From NCBI GenBank assembly GCA_022575985.1, contig JAKSXM010000007.1, forward strand, positions 32,614,501 to 32,678,500: a stretch of DNA of 64,000 nt, written 5' to 3'. The DNA is from Anagrus nilaparvatae. Taxonomy: Eukaryota > Arthropoda > Insecta > Hymenoptera > Mymaridae. The first letter of the stretch is position 1; each line of letters begins with the position of its first letter. Shown piece after piece: positions 9,181 to 20,690 of the stretch. The translations under genes were made by a program, and so were the position numbers. The notes beneath the pieces were generated by a model. It ran no database searches. It had not been told where the DNA came from and saw only the letters and a list, made by a program, of their open reading frames with translations.

Positions 9181-11820
9181 ATGGTGGTCAGAAAAACTTA
9201 AATTTTGATATTTTTTGATAAAAATTTGTGTGAATGGTATTTTTTTGGGTGCTAATTACGAATATATAGTTATTTATCAAAAATTTTTAAATGGCGGAAC
9301 CAATATGGCAGTTTCAAAACTCAAAATTTCGAGATTTTTGACGATTTTAAGCCTGAGCAGAAACTGTAAGTTATATAACCATAAAACCGGTTTCAGTTAG
9401 GGCATTTAAACATTTTATGTGGAAAATATAAATTTTTTTCGAAAAAAATTCAAAATGGTAGATAAAGATGGCGGACACGAAAAACTAAATTTCGTTATTT
9501 TTTGGTCAAAATTTGTATACAGGGTATTTTTTGGATGCTCATTACGAAGGTCTATCTATTTTTCAAAAACTCAAAATGGCGGATCTAATGTGGCTACTGA
9601 AAAATGCGAAATTTCGAGATTTTTGACGATTTTGAGCCTGAGAAGAAACTGTAAATAGTATAAGCGTAAAACCGGTTTTATTTAGGGCATTTAAACATGT
9701 TATATGAAAAAATGAAAATTATTTATTAAAATTCAAAATGGCCGATCAATATAGCGGACACAGAAGAAACTTACAGTTTCTTCTTAGTCTCGCCATTTTG
9801 AGTTTTTGAAAAATAGATAGATAAATAAATATTTTTTCACATTACATGTTTAGATGCCCTAAATGAAACCGGTTTTATGGTTATATAACTTACAGTTTCT
9901 GCTCAGGCTCAAAATCGTCAAAAATCTCGAAATATCGAGTTTTTCAACGAACATATTGGTTCCGCCATTTAAAAATTTTTGATAAATAACTATATATTCG
10001 TAATTAGCACCCAAAAAATACCATTCACACAAATTTTTATCAAAAAATATCAAAATTTAATTTTTTCTGACCACCATATTAGTCCGCCATTTATAAATGT
10101 CCGCCATTTTGAAATTATTTTTGTGTTTTATTTTACTAATTTGAGTCAAATGCTCTAAATGGAATAGGTTTTACAGCTCTGTCAAATGCAGTTTCTTCTT
10201 AGGAATCAATGGGTTAATCGTGTAGGGGCAAAGAAACGCATTTTTTGAGTTTTGAAGGGGTGGGGATGAGCTCCCCCTCCAGGACAAGACTGATATCGTT
10301 AAAAAATAATTTTCTTTGCCTTTTTAGTCCAATTTGAAAGAATTAAAGGCAGGTATAATTTTTTAATTTCAAAAAAACTGATTTTTCGAAAATGTAAAAT
10401 CAATTTTTGGGCTCTTAAGGTGGTCTTGAGTGGTCATAAGGGTCTAAAAACAATAATTAATGAAATATATTTTAGTTAAAACGTATAAATAGATGCTCAA
10501 AAAGATTTAGGGAGGTTCTAAAACGAATTTTTCCAATTCTATTGCATTTTAATCGTGTAGAGGCAAAAAAACGCGTTTTTTGAGTTTTGAAGGTGTGGAG
10601 ATGAGCTCCCCCTCTAGGACAAGACTGATATCAGTAAAATATACTTTTTTTCAACTTTTTAGGTCAGTTTGAAGAAATTTAACGCTGGTTATTTTTTTTT
10701 ATGCTCAAAAAACCAATTTTTCGAAAATGAAAAATAAATTTTCGGGGTCTTAAAATGGTCTTAAAGGTCTAAAACCAATGAAGATTGAAAATACACTCTG
10801 TGCCCTTTTTTTCTACGCAACTTTCAGATTAATAGCTCAACACAGTGCGGAGAAACAAAAAAAAACGCAAAAAACACGATTTTTAAGGTTTTTTAAGGTT
10901 GAAGGGCGCCTAATATGGGCTAGGAAGCTAATTCCAACGGCGATCGGTTAGTTTTCATAATATTTTTCGGATGCGAATAATTTTTTTGATATTGGGGAGG
11001 GGGGCCAAATCACTATATTTATCCGGCAATAGCCTTTTTATCAAATTTTTAAAAACAAAACCTAAAAAACTGAAAGCCGAGGAAAAATTTTTTTATAAAA
11101 AAAAAATTTATTCTATTTGGGTATATTTGTTACTTATCCACCTAAATTTTCAAGGCGATCGGCTCAATCTGTCAAAATTTACAATAATTTTTCAAAAATT
11201 ATAAAAAAAAAAAATTAAAAAAGCAAATTATAAAAGTTTAGGACTAATATTATATATATTTCTAATTTTTATCGGCCACAGATGTAGTAACTAAATACAG
11301 TAACTAAAAGAAATTTGAACAGCTATTATCAGGCAGAACCCTTGAATGGGTAGTTGAGGGAAAAAACGACTGTTTATGGATCCTATGGAAGGGTATCGAA
11401 GCCTTGTATTGCTGATCATTAATTTATCCGTCTGGGTTCATATTTCATATGTCCGTAATTTTTATGATTCAAATTAAAATTTAGTAAATTTTAGATAATA
11501 CTTCGGGTAAAAAAAGGTTACTTTACAAAATATTGAGTAACCTAACACAAAATATCTTTGGAAAAATCAAGTTGCAGGGGTCCAGGGGAGTGCAGCTCCC
11601 ATGGTGGCTGCCAGGGCGAGCGAAGCGAGCCAGAGGCAGCTAGTATATTATAAGTGAGATATAAATATAATGTACGTGTATAATAAAATATTTAATACAA
11701 TTTAATCTATTAAAATCAAATCTTTTTATTTATTTTATTTTAAAGCCTCTTATTTAGCCATATATGTAAATATACATATTTTTTTCTTTTTTTATATATA
11801 TATAAATATTTATTTTTATA

Positions 11821-13464
11821 TCTTAATACTATATATATTTGAAAATTTATTTGTTTGTCTGTCTGTCTGTCTGTCTGTCCACTCATCACGCAAGAACCAC
11901 CGAACCAATTGGCATGAAACCGGTGTCAAAATAAAGATAAAAAGTCTGCGGGTAACATAGGCTCTATATTTTCTGATTAGCTGTCGTAGTTTTTGAGATA
12001 ATTAATTTTTAGTATTTTTGAACTTGATAACATTTTTTAAAAATTTTAACAAAAATTGAAATATCTCGAGACTATCGAAAAATTTAGCCATCGCACTTCA
12101 TAGTATTCGATTCAGCACTAATTTTTACGTATTCTCTGAAATTTTTATTCAAAACGGAGGTATCTTTAAAATTTTATAAAATATTTTTAAAGCTGGTGAA
12201 AAAATTTTTTTCATTTTTTTATTTTTATGGTATTTCTTATCATTTATTTGTGGGTCTGTGTATATTATAATGTAATTTATATTCTATATTAAAATGTAAT
12301 TTATGCGTACTTAGTTAAATTTTTATTAAAAACGTACGTTGCTTTAAAATTGAAAAAAAAAAAAAAATAAAATTTTTTACTATATCTTAATACTATATAT
12401 ATTTGAAAATTTATTTGTTTGTTTGTCTGTTTGTCTGTTTGTCTGTACCCTAATGACACAAGAACCACCGAACCGATTGGTATGAAACCGGCGTCAAAAT
12501 AAAGAAAAAAAAAATGCGGGTGACATAGGCCCTATATTTTCTGATTAGCTATCGTCGTTTTTGAGATATTTAATTTTAAGTATTTTTGAACTTGATAACA
12601 TTTTTTAAAAATTTTATCGAAAATTGAAATGTCTCGATACTATCGAAAAATTTTGGTATCGCACTTCATAGTATTCAATTCAGTACTAATTTTTACGTAT
12701 TCTCTGAAATTTTTATTCAAAACGGAGGTATCTTTAAAATTTTATAAAATATTTTTAAAATTTTTTACTATATATTATATATATTCAACTCAAATTTTAG
12801 GGTATAGTATATTATATTATTTGTTTGTTTTTATTATATTATTGTATATTATATATTTGTTTGTTTGTCTGTTTGTCTGTTTGTCTGTACCCTAATGACT
12901 CAAGAACCGCCGAACAACTTGATATGAAACCAGTGTCATAATAAAGAATAAAAGTATTTGGATAACATAGGCTATAGTTTTCTGACTCAGATTTCTTACT
13001 TTTGGAGACATTCAATTTTTACTATTTTTAGGATGTATAAAATTTTTTGTAAATTTGCTTAAAAAGTGAAATACCTAAAAATATGATTAAATTTTACTGT
13101 CACAATTGGTATTACTTAATTTGGCACTAATTTATACGTACTAAGTTAAATTTTTTTATTTTCTCTATTATAACTAGAGAATCAATCAGAACCTATAATT
13201 TTTCATTAATGTTTCACCTACGCTGCTCTGAATAGTTTGAATGTGTTTGCATAATTATAAATTTGTAGAGAAACATGATTTTTTTAAGCAACAGAAAAGT
13301 ATTGAAATAAATGTGAACAGGAGGGACTGAGTCTCATTCGAAAAATCTGAATGTGTTTGCATAATTATAAATTTGCAATGAAAAATGATTTTTTGAAGCA
13401 ACACAAACAGAAGGAAATGTGACACAGGGGGGGGGGCGGAGCCCCCCCCCCCAACTTTTGCTAG
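11821..13464 (+). mobile_element. Helitron family A copy 1 with duplicated 5' end
   Basis: The element starts TCTTAATACTATATATATTTG, followed by GTCTG repeats. It ends with a subterminal hairpin (a G run, GCGGAGC, a C run, 13427-13452) and TTTTGCTAG at 13464, before T in a TA-rich target. These match the 5'-TC / hairpin / CTRR-3' rule for Helitrons inserted at A|T. A second 5' terminus identical for about 30 bp begins at 12385, and GTCTGTTTG repeats occur again near 12865. It therefore looks like a chain of 5' modules sharing one 3' end. No Rep/helicase is encoded. Confidence 0.82.
11850..11880 (+). repeat. (GTCT)n microsatellite in Helitron 5' end
   Basis: A run of TTTG/TCTG tetranucleotides, expanding in each Helitron A copy (also near 12415-12450 and 12860-12890). 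It belongs to the element's subterminal region. Confidence 0.7.
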
Positions 13465-13601
13465 TATATATATAAATATTTATTTATTTATTTATTTATT
13501 TTTTTCATCAATTTATCTATATAAATATATTCTTAATTATCTTTATCATCTAAAATTATTTTAATTAATATTATTAATTTTCTAGCTTTAGTTTCGTTTA
13601 A
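13465..13601. other. TA- and TTTA-rich spacer with TTAA target
   Basis: A TATATA run and (TTTA)n tract follow the Helitron. The segment ends with TTAA (13598-13601), the left target duplication of the next MITE. Confidence 0.5.
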
Positions 13602-14319
13602 GGCGCGATTCTGATTTTTTAATTAAAAAAAACGCACTTTTAATTTTTGAATAACTTTTTTATTTTAATATATATTTTCAAATTGTTTTTTTTAAATGAA
13701 AATACAAGTCTTAAATTACAAGTTTTTTGTATTGTTTTATTTTTTTATTGTTCCGTCTTGTAAATATGGCCCGGCAATTTGAAGGCTTGTATTTTGCGGT
13801 AACCAGGATATCTCCACTCCAGGTACCTTGAAACAAAAAAACCCAACGAGGTCATTTTTAGAACCGTTATACCTAGTGCGGAAACCAACAAAATTTTGAA
13901 ATTTTACAAAAATAAAAAATTGGACCGTAAAAGAAAAAAAAAATCAATTTTCGCGCACGAAATTAGAACTTGTAAGTTAAAAAAAAAGTACAAAAAAGGC
14001 AATTTTATATATTTTTGTTGGTTTCCGCACTGGGTATTTAGTTTATAAAAAAAATAAAACAAAAATCTAGTCAATCCAACCATTATTTTTAGAGCAATCC
14101 TGGTTACCGATTTCAAAAAATGGTTTCGAGAAAAACGTGTTTAAAGTTGTTTTTTCCCATTCACAAACCTGGTTTCCTGCTTACAACAACGTTAATATCT
14201 TTTTAACGGTAACGAATTTTTGTACAAAATTTTTTTTCCATATTCTTGAAACATTTTTACACACGAAAAAAAATCAAAAAAAAAATCAATAATTTTTTTA
14301 AATTTATCAGAATCGCGCC
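13602..14319. mobile_element. 718-bp TTAA-target MITE (piggyBac-like)
   Basis: Inverted ends GGCGCGATTCTGA and TCAGAATCGCGCC are flanked by TTAA at 13598-13601 and 14320-14323. The interior has further symmetry (GTTGGTTTCCGCACT near 14018-14032 against AGTGCGGAAACCAAC near 13876-13890). The TTAA footprint is the piggyBac signature, but a longer terminus would be needed to fix the superfamily. Minus-strand reading frames inside are low-complexity and not proteins. Confidence 0.75.
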
Positions 14320-14323
14320 TTAA

Positions 14324-14885
14324 ATTATTTAGGTGATAATAAAAGCTATTTTCCAAATCACAATTTAACTCTATAGTCTTTATATTTTTCACAATCAATA
14401 ATTGAATGAAATATAGAAATTCTCTGTGCACAATATTCACAATAATCGTCCTCATTCAAAGTGTAAATCTTCTTTTTAATTAAGACTCGTCTATTATAAA
14501 TATTCATTACTCTTAATTGTGATAATATTTTTTTATGATTTATTGGTATCTTAAGATTTAGATAGTTATTATATGATTTTATTTTAAAAAGCCGCAGGTA
14601 TATAGTTAATGATGTACTGGTTTCAATAATCAAAATGTTCTTTTTTACTATAACTTTTGAATTCGTTAATTAGATTTTCTTTTTCTTCATAAATGTTTCT
14701 AGTGTTAAATTATTAAATTATTCCATTTTTCCTATTTTTTATAAAAAGTATTTTTTTTAATCTGGTTAATACAGTTATAAGTTATGTTTAACTTATTACT
14801 ATTTGCTAATTCTATGAGCTTTTTAAAGCAAATTTTAGGTATTCTTTCCTCTTGCATCTCGAGCACGGTTAGCTTGAAAGATCGG
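14324..14885 (-). mobile_element. 3' part of a LINE (minus strand)
   Basis: This holds the C-terminal tail of the LINE ORF2 whose EN and RT regions lie at 24480-27000. Above about 14640 the frame is broken, but FKSYSKKEHFDYWNQYI-like text still fits the linker before the C-terminal domain. The LINE 3' end lies next to the TTAA MITE. Confidence 0.7.
14357..14633 (-). pseudogene. LINE ORF2 C-terminal domain with CCHC motif
   Basis: About 90 residues in frame, ending at a stop just after DCEKYKDYR. The segment LRVMNIYNRRVLIKKKIY followed by CEYC(x7)HSIIDC has the form LR..N..R...C-x2-C-x7-H-x4-C found at the end of ORF2 in APE-type LINEs, where it aids RNA binding. The first Met is not a true start, because the sequence upstream continues in another frame. 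Confidence 0.75.
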
Positions 14886-15007
14886 ATTATGAAAAAGTCA
14901 GGCACTTCGGATTTTATAGCGAAAAATGAATGTTTAACCTATAAGAAAATAGTAATTTTTTGGATTTAAATGTTAAATTTATATTTTTGCGAGTTATTGG
15001 ATAAATC
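14886..15007. repeat. Left arm of a foldback inside the LINE
   Basis: About 120 bp (AGGCACTTCGGATTTTATAG, then AATGAATGTTTAACCTATAA, then TGGATTTAAATG) is repeated inverted at 24371-24475. The pair forms an element inserted into the LINE, and its loop was later invaded by a MITE and the 9-kb hAT-like element. Confidence 0.75.
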
Positions 15008-15318
15008 GTGTCTCTTGGTGAAGGTGAAAATGAGCAAAAATTTGCCTGCACTGCTCGGATCAAGCGATCAAGCTGAAATTTTCAGAAAATGTTGCTTTTT
15101 TAGTCACCTGAAACATGTTCAAACCCATTTTTGAAAATCAGTCATCTTTTTCGAGATATTTATCAATATGTCTCCCATTTAAAATACATAGGATGACTGA
15201 TTTTCAAAAACGGGTTGGAACATGTTTCAGGTGACTAAAAAGGCAACATTTCCTGAAAATTTCAGCTTGATCCGAGCAGGGCAAAATTTCGCTTATTTTC
15301 ACCTCCACCGAGAGACGC
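15008..15318. mobile_element. ~310-bp palindromic MITE
   Basis: The ends GTGTCTCTTGGTGAAGGTG and CACCTCCACCGAGAGACGC are complementary. Arms contain GATCAAGCTGAAATTTTCAG and its complement, GTCACCTGAAACATGTT, and GATGACTGATTTTC, and meet near 15165. It lies next to the left end of the hAT-like element. Confidence 0.8.
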
Positions 15319-15610
15319 ATTTTACCTAGTGATGGACGAGACCACGAGACTGGTCTCGATCTCGTCTCGGTCTCGTATCTTTTTCAAAATTTTTTTTGAA
15401 AAATAATTTATATGAAAAATTTAAATTTAAGTACAAAGAAGTCGTAAGCTTTTATTGCATACTTAATAAATGTATACTTAATTGCGGTAGGATCATGGTA
15501 AGATCAAACTTTTGACAAAAAAAAATGAAATAAAAAAATTTATTCTTATTTTTTTTATACATTCAGTACTAATACGAATAGAAGATAATAATAATAATTA
15601 TTATTATTAA

Positions 15611-17317
15611 TAGTCTTTCTTTGCCAAAACAGCAATGGTGGACAGGTCGGGTCATCGGATCGGCATCAAATTTTTCCCATGTTTTTATAACATAAAGATA
15701 GGAAAATCCTGAAATTTTTAGCCTTCTAGATCTTAAACAGCCCGAGTTATGGCCAATCAAACTCATTAGGCGGCTCTCGACCAGCGTTAGCGCTTTTCGG
15801 GAAAATGGTTAAAAATCATAAATATAAGCATAAAAAAAAATTCTGAAAGAGTATATATGTTGGGAAACCTTCAGTAAATCCATTTCTGTGCTTAGTTTTT
15901 CGGAAAAACCCCGTGAAATTCCGGAAAATGGGAAAATGCGTTTTAAGAAAAATCGCAATATCTCATTTTCCGCCATTTTTTTTTTGAAAATTTTTTTCAA
16001 CCAAAATCTCATCGATCTGTACGAAAAAAAAATTTGATATCGGCCATTAAGGTCGATTTTAGTCTGTTTTAGAATAATTTAACATTTTCAATACTTCTTT
16101 GTTTAATTTTCCGTAAGGGGTTAAAATACTTGACTTTTTTGCTTTCAGAATCGAATAGCCAGGGAAAAAGTAGTCCTAAATAAAAAAAAATTACTATTTT
16201 CGATGAAAATTAACCAAGTTATGGACAAGTAAAGATACTGTCAAAAACTACCAATTTTATACTAATTCCAATTTTAGGCTCTAAAACGACATTATAACTT
16301 GAAAAATGCATAACTCGCTTAAATTTTATCGTAAAAAGAAAAGTTTTGGATTATTATTGAGTGTTTTTTCCTTGGCTATTCTTTTATGCAAGAAAAAAAA
16401 TTAATTTAGTCGTTAAAAAGTTTTTTTTTTGTAAAAAACTAATGTAAAATGTTAAAAACTGTTTTTGATTATTATCATTTTTAAAAAAAAAAATTTTTGT
16501 CAATAAAATTAATTTTTTTATTGGATAAACGAATAGCCAAGGAAAAAACACTCGATAATAATCCAAAACTTTTCTTTTTACGATAAAATTTAAGCGAGTT
16601 ATGCATTTTTCAAGTTATAATGTCGTTTTAGAGCCTAAAATTGGAATTAGTATAAAATTGGTAGTTTTTGACAGTATCTTTACTTGTCCATAACTTGGTT
16701 AATTTTCATCAAAAATAGTAATTTTTTTTTTATTTAGGACTACTTTTTTCCTGGTTATTCGATTTTGAAAGCAAAAAGTCAATTATTTTAACCCCTTACG
16801 AAAAATTAAACAAAGAAGTATTGAAAATGTAAAATTTTTCTAAAACAGGCTAAAATCGACCTTAATGGCCGAAATCAATTTTTTTTTTCGTACAGATCGA
16901 TGGGATTTTGGTTGAAAAAAATTTTGAAAAAAAAAATTTCAAAAAAAAAATGGCGGAAAATGAGATATTGCGATTTTTCTTAAAACGCATTTTCCCATTT
17001 TCCGGAATTTCACGGGGTTTTTCCGAAAAACCAAGCGCAGAAATGGATTTACTTAAGGTTTCCCAACATATATACTCTTTCAGAATTTTTTTTCAAGCTT
17101 ATATTTATGATTTTTAACTATTTTCCCGAAAAGCACTAACGCTGGTCGAGAGCCGCCTAATGAGTTTGATTGGCCATAACTCAGGCTGTTTAAGACCTAG
17201 AAAGCTAAAAATTTAGGATTTTCCTATCTTTATGTTATAAAAACATGTGAAAAATTGGAGGCTGATCCGATGACCCCACCTGCCCACCATTGCTGTTTTG
17301 GCAAAGAAAGACTTTTA
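15611..17317. mobile_element. 1.7-kb near-perfect palindrome inside the hAT-like element
   Basis: The left end AGTCTTTCTTTGCCAAAACA is matched by the complement at 17298-17317. The arms match along their full length (GCCGCCTAATGAGTTTGATT, TTTTCCGGAATTTCACGGGG and CCTTGGCTATTC blocks) and meet near 16430-16500. Mirror-image reading frames at 15809-16012 (minus) and 16908-17117 (plus) are copies of one another through the palindrome, and are not evidence of a gene. Confidence 0.85.
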
Positions 17318-17767
17318 AGTATATTTAAAAAAATGGAATTATTAATTTTTGCTATAAAGTTCGCAGCTGCCCTAATAAATATTTTATATTTTTAAACAGT
17401 TTAACTTAAGGGGCTGTAAACGCTATATTTCTAAATTTTGAGGTTATTCCAGATGAACCGGAAATAAACTCAACGCGGAAATTTCAAATCCGCGCATCAA
17501 CCTGCTTTATTAATTTAAAACTATACTTCATAAAAAAAAAATCAAATGATAAAAAAGATAAAAATTTTCTACTATTTCTATATAAAAATAAAAGCATGCT
17601 TATTTTAAGCTTTAGTAAATTATTATATACTCAAATAACTTAAAAATTTAAAAGTGAACTTTTAATTTTATGTATTTATTAATTTACCAATATAACTAAT
17701 AAATTGATTTATAAATTTTAATTTATATAAATTATATTTATAAAGAGATATTAGTTTTATATAAATT
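17318..17767. other. AT-rich DNA, no gene seen
   Basis: Interior of the hAT-like element. One GC-richer patch near 17455-17510 (CAACGCGGAAATTTC, AATCCGCGCATCAACC) is not part of a recognised feature. Confidence 0.35.
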
Positions 17768-18035
17768 TTATCATTTTGATTGTCTAATTTGGGTTCAATC
17801 ATGCTACGAAACCCAAAAATGTACTTGTACAAAAACATAAATTATTTTTACGTTTATTTTTAGTGCAAGTAAAAAACATACATCAAAATGTTAATTTTTA
17901 TATACATTATATCATTTTGATTGTCTAATTTGGGTTCAATCATGCTACGAAACCCAAAAATGTACTTGCACAAAAACATAAATTATTGTTATGTTTATTT
18001 TTAGTGCAAGTTAAAAACATAGATCAAAATGTTAA
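17768..18035. repeat. Tandem pair of ~137-bp hairpin units
   Basis: Two direct copies start at about 17772 and 17908. Each runs from CATTTTGATTGTCTAATT, through TGGGTTCAATCATGCTACGA and ACCCAAAAATGTACTTG, to TTTAGTGCAAG and ATCAAAATG. Each unit is itself inverted end to end (CATTTTGAT against ATCAAAATG, and TGGGTT against AACCCA). Near identity suggests a recent duplication of a small MITE. Confidence 0.8.
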
Positions 18036-18928
18036 TTAATTTAAAATACTTAAGCAAACTTTAAAAAAACATGCAAAAAAAGTTATTAGCATAAGAATGT
18101 GTTAGTAACCGGAAACTACTTTATATCACATAACTTCTTCAGAAACAAAATTTATAGTAATAGTTATCGGTAAATCATGAAGTTTCCAAACCTGATCTAA
18201 TGAAAACTAAACTAATATGAAATCAACTTTACTATTAAATTATTAATATAATTTCATGCTTTATCAATTTTTTAACAATAATTTATTTAATTATTAATTT
18301 CTGTTTATTACTTGATTTTTTAATAAATCTTAAGTAGAATTAAATAGCCATTTTTTAACACAAATTTTTTAAAGCAAAAATTCATTGTTAATTAATTAAT
18401 TTAAATTTTTACAAAATGTTTTTTTATTTTTATAATTCATAAAAATCTAATCTTTTAATAAGACAAATTTTTAATAACGCCTTTATAATGTATAAATTAT
18501 GTTTGTGAGATCACAGTTTAAAATAAGAGCCAGGCTTAAATCTTCGCATAAATGATAGTGGACTCAAGCATTATATAAAAAATCTTATGCATCGAATCTT
18601 CTATAAGAACGATGAATCATTTCTAATCTCGTTTAAAGTTAGAGGCATAAGATCTTATATCGAAAACCTTATTCAAAAGTCACACAAGCATAAACATTGT
18701 ATTATCCATTCGAAAAATTCAAAAAATAAAAGAGTTTTTATACAGAAAACCTTATTTAATTATTTGAAATTTCATCTTTTTAAGCTAAACTAATACTTAG
18801 AAATCTTCTAATTAATAACCAAAAACCAACATCAAGAGTCTCCTAGAATATTTACTTGATAATCTGTACATGGTTATATTTGAAAAATCTGAATGAAGAT
18901 GCAATTGATAGTTTTCTATTGTACATAC
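18036..18928. other. AT-rich DNA with one unassigned short frame
   Basis: No family is recognised. A 68-codon frame at 18587-18793 (plus, Lys/His/Ser-rich) has no visible domain and an AT-driven composition, so I do not call it a gene. Confidence 0.35.
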
Positions 18929-19051
18929 TATCGGTTTTAAAAAGATATCAACTTCCCCCAACAGTACATTTCATTATTTTCAAATAAATCCTTGAAGAAT
19001 TCACAAAAGTACATCTAAATGGTGGTTCATATCTTTTTTAAACCGATAGTA
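18929..19051. repeat. ~120-bp inverted repeat
   Basis: ACTATCGGTTTTAAAAAGATA at the left pairs with TATCTTTTTTAAACCGATAGT at the right. The intervening ~75 bp includes TGTACTTTTGTG-like and ACAGTACATTTC segments that also partly pair. Probably a tiny MITE remnant. Confidence 0.65.
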
Positions 19052-19199
19052 ATCAGGTATTTATAGTAAATTAATCTAAATTCATTACCGCAATCCCCAT
19101 TATCTCCTATCTCCAACAAATTCAAAGCAGGAATAAAGATTTTTTTCGAAATTCAAATGTTTAAATTTGTCAAAGCTTTTACTAAAAAATAAAAAAAAT

Positions 19200-19803
19200 T
19201 AATCATAGGTTTGATCTTTTGCCCGTGTGATTTTTCTTCATTTTTAGCTGTTAGCATTTCGTCAACAACTTCTCTGCATGCTTCAAAAAAACTTTTAGAA
19301 CTAAAGACGTTGACAAGCTTAAGACCTCAAAGAAAGAGAAATTTTATCAGCATCATAATGGGTTATTGCTTTTGTAGGCAATTCTGATCGCCCAACTTGA
19401 AGAAGACTCTATACATAATAAACATACATTCAGGTTGCTTTTCTAAAACTTTTTTGTCATCTTTTTCAATAAGTTTATAATGTGGAGCTAATTTTGTAAG
19501 TGTACTTGCTAAACCTTTTGCAATAAAGAAGTTCCCATCCATCATATGCTGAATCGATATAGGATGTTTTGCTTACTTTTTACTATTAGTAATTGTATTA
19601 AATGCACCTTGAGTAATGTTTGTCCAACCAGATGTTACAAGTTGCGCAGCTTCATTCTCTAAATTTTCTCCAGATTTTCTTCTACTTTCCATTTCCGCTA
19701 AAGGCAATTTTACTAATCCTGCTCTAATACAATTCATAATATTTTCTAGAACATTTCCAATGTAAAACATTATTTTGAGAAATACTTGAGCCACGTAACT
19801 CAA
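19200..19803 (-). pseudogene. COPB1: Coatomer subunit beta (COPB1) fragment
   Basis: A relic of the middle of beta-COP, the ~950-residue scaffold of the COPI vesicle coat. The first block (19803-19573) has the pattern of the stretch before the linker (LPLAEMESRRKSGENLENEA, AAQLVTSGWTNITQGAFNT). After a stop comes MMDGNFFIAKGLASTLTKLA (about 19543), then KLIEKDDKK and ECMFIM. In a shifted frame follow GRSELPTKAITHYDADKISL and finally EACREVVDEMLTAKNEEK near 19240. The order and spacing match beta-COP, whose equivalents are LLDGDFF, ATTLTK, PITDDD, CR and ML-AK. Several stops and at least two frameshifts make it non-functional. No intron is obvious, so it may be a retrocopy. It lies about 90 bp downstream of the eIF2B-gamma relic, on the same strand. 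Confidence 0.85.
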
Positions 19804-19889
19804 CCTCGTTTTTTAAATTATACCAATCATTTACCTAAATCATATAATTATTTTATTATAAAAAAGAGTATTTTTAATTAAATTTTATT

Positions 19890-20690
19890 TTTTGTTCATT
19901 TTACTGACCACTGTATTAGTAAGACTATACATTTGCATTGCATTTGCTCGTAACCCAGATTTTTCAGTAAGTATATGTGCATAGTAATTTATAATATCGT
20001 CATAAAATACCTCATCTATGATTATTAAACGCAGACATATTTCTTATTGAAGCAATATAAGGCTTTTTTTCTGCAAAGCGGAAAATATCATTTTCTAAAT
20101 TTTTTGACAGATGCATTTTTTTCTTCTATATTTCTTTTAGGTTAATCTAGCCATATTTTAATGATGACAGCAACAATTCACCTTGTAATGTATTAAAATT
20201 TCTAAAAAAAATTAATTGTTTGAGAAAAAATAAAACTATAAATTCCTATTAATTTATAAAAAAATTCCAACATAACGGATGAATGTGCATCTTCTAGTAA
20301 TGTACAGTAAAATTTGAATGTTTTTTTCTCAAATGTGAAACCAAAGCTAAAAATACCATACGTCCAGCTTCATTATTGATTCCAATCAAATATCTTTCAG
20401 GTTTTGCTTACATTTTGGCCCAGGTACGATAAAATCTTCAGGAATCTTAGGATTCTGTAATATAACAAAGCCTATTATACTTGCATTATTTTTTTGATAC
20501 AAGTTTATTGTTTCAGAAATATTGATATTTGTAATTAAATCAGATGTTATAACAAGCATATCTTTGCAAATTTTATCATGAATATATTTTTAAGAACCAG
20601 CAGTACCAATTTCTTCAGATTCAGGAACATCTACAATATATCTAATTCTAATATTATCATAAGATTATATGATACTCCTTAACAGATCAA
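19890..20690 (-). pseudogene. EIF2B3: eIF2B subunit gamma (EIF2B3) fragment
   Basis: A relic of the gamma subunit of eIF2B, the guanine nucleotide exchange factor that recycles eIF2 in translation initiation. On the minus strand it reads VPESEEIGTAGS*KYIHDKI, then DMLVITSDLITNINISETIN, then IVPGPKCK. A one-base frameshift then leads to PERYLIGINNEAGRMVFLAL and LLEDAH. Near 20190 NTLQGELL appears, and near 19930 YYAHILTEKSGLRANAMQMY. These follow the order of the nucleotidyltransferase-like domain and its C-terminal extension (GTA.SL.YI, D.LV.SCDLIT, ..DAH). Missing are the N-terminus and the left-handed beta-helix. In-frame stops and a frameshift show it is dead. Confidence 0.85.

Larger units (their letters stand above)
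6531..11038. mobile_element. 4.5-kb foldback element nested in Helitron B
   Basis: The terminal inverted repeats begin AAGGCTATTGCCGGATAAAT at the left (about 6531) and end with the complement at about 11038. Arms of more than 1.1 kb (6531 to about 7640, and about 9950 to 11038) are near-identical. They share GATTTGGCCCCCCTCCC, AGGACAAGACTGATATC and repeated AAATGGCGGAC modules. The centre of symmetry is near 9770, where GAAACTTACAGTTTC is palindromic. The left arm is interrupted at about 7640-9180 by other insertions. Reading frames seen on both arms mirror each other and show no protein features. It has no transposase, so it depends on one in trans. Confidence 0.85.
6351..11643 (+). mobile_element. 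Helitron family B copy 1, split by a nested foldback
   Basis: This is a non-autonomous Helitron whose halves lie at about 6351-6530 and 11039-11643. The halves join to match the intact minus-strand copy at 43459-44174. The 3' end has a GC-rich subterminal hairpin (GGCGAGCGAAGCGAGCC) and ends GGCAGCTAG followed by T in a TA-rich target, the expected CTRR terminus. The 5' end begins in TTTAATTTTGTATG after TATATAAA. The expected TC start has decayed to TT here, but the family B copy at 43459-44174 has TC. No Rep/helicase is present. Confidence 0.8.

Noticed and set aside
9215..10053. Repeated frames containing GANYEYIVIYQKFLNGG on both strands
   Set aside because: They come from the AAATGGCGGA repeats of the foldback and are copied by the inverted arms. 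There is no stop-free extension beyond the repeats.
11821..11880. SINE or tRNA promoter in the GTCTG region
   Set aside because: It is the Helitron 5' end, and no A/B boxes were found.
15809..17117. Mirror-image Phe/Lys-rich frames at 15809-16012 (minus) and 16908-17117 (plus)
   Set aside because: They are the two arms of a palindrome, low-complexity, with no known motif.
18587..18793. 68-codon plus-strand frame, Lys/His-rich
   Set aside because: Not recognised, no conserved motif, AT-driven composition. Mentioned in the region entry but not called a gene.
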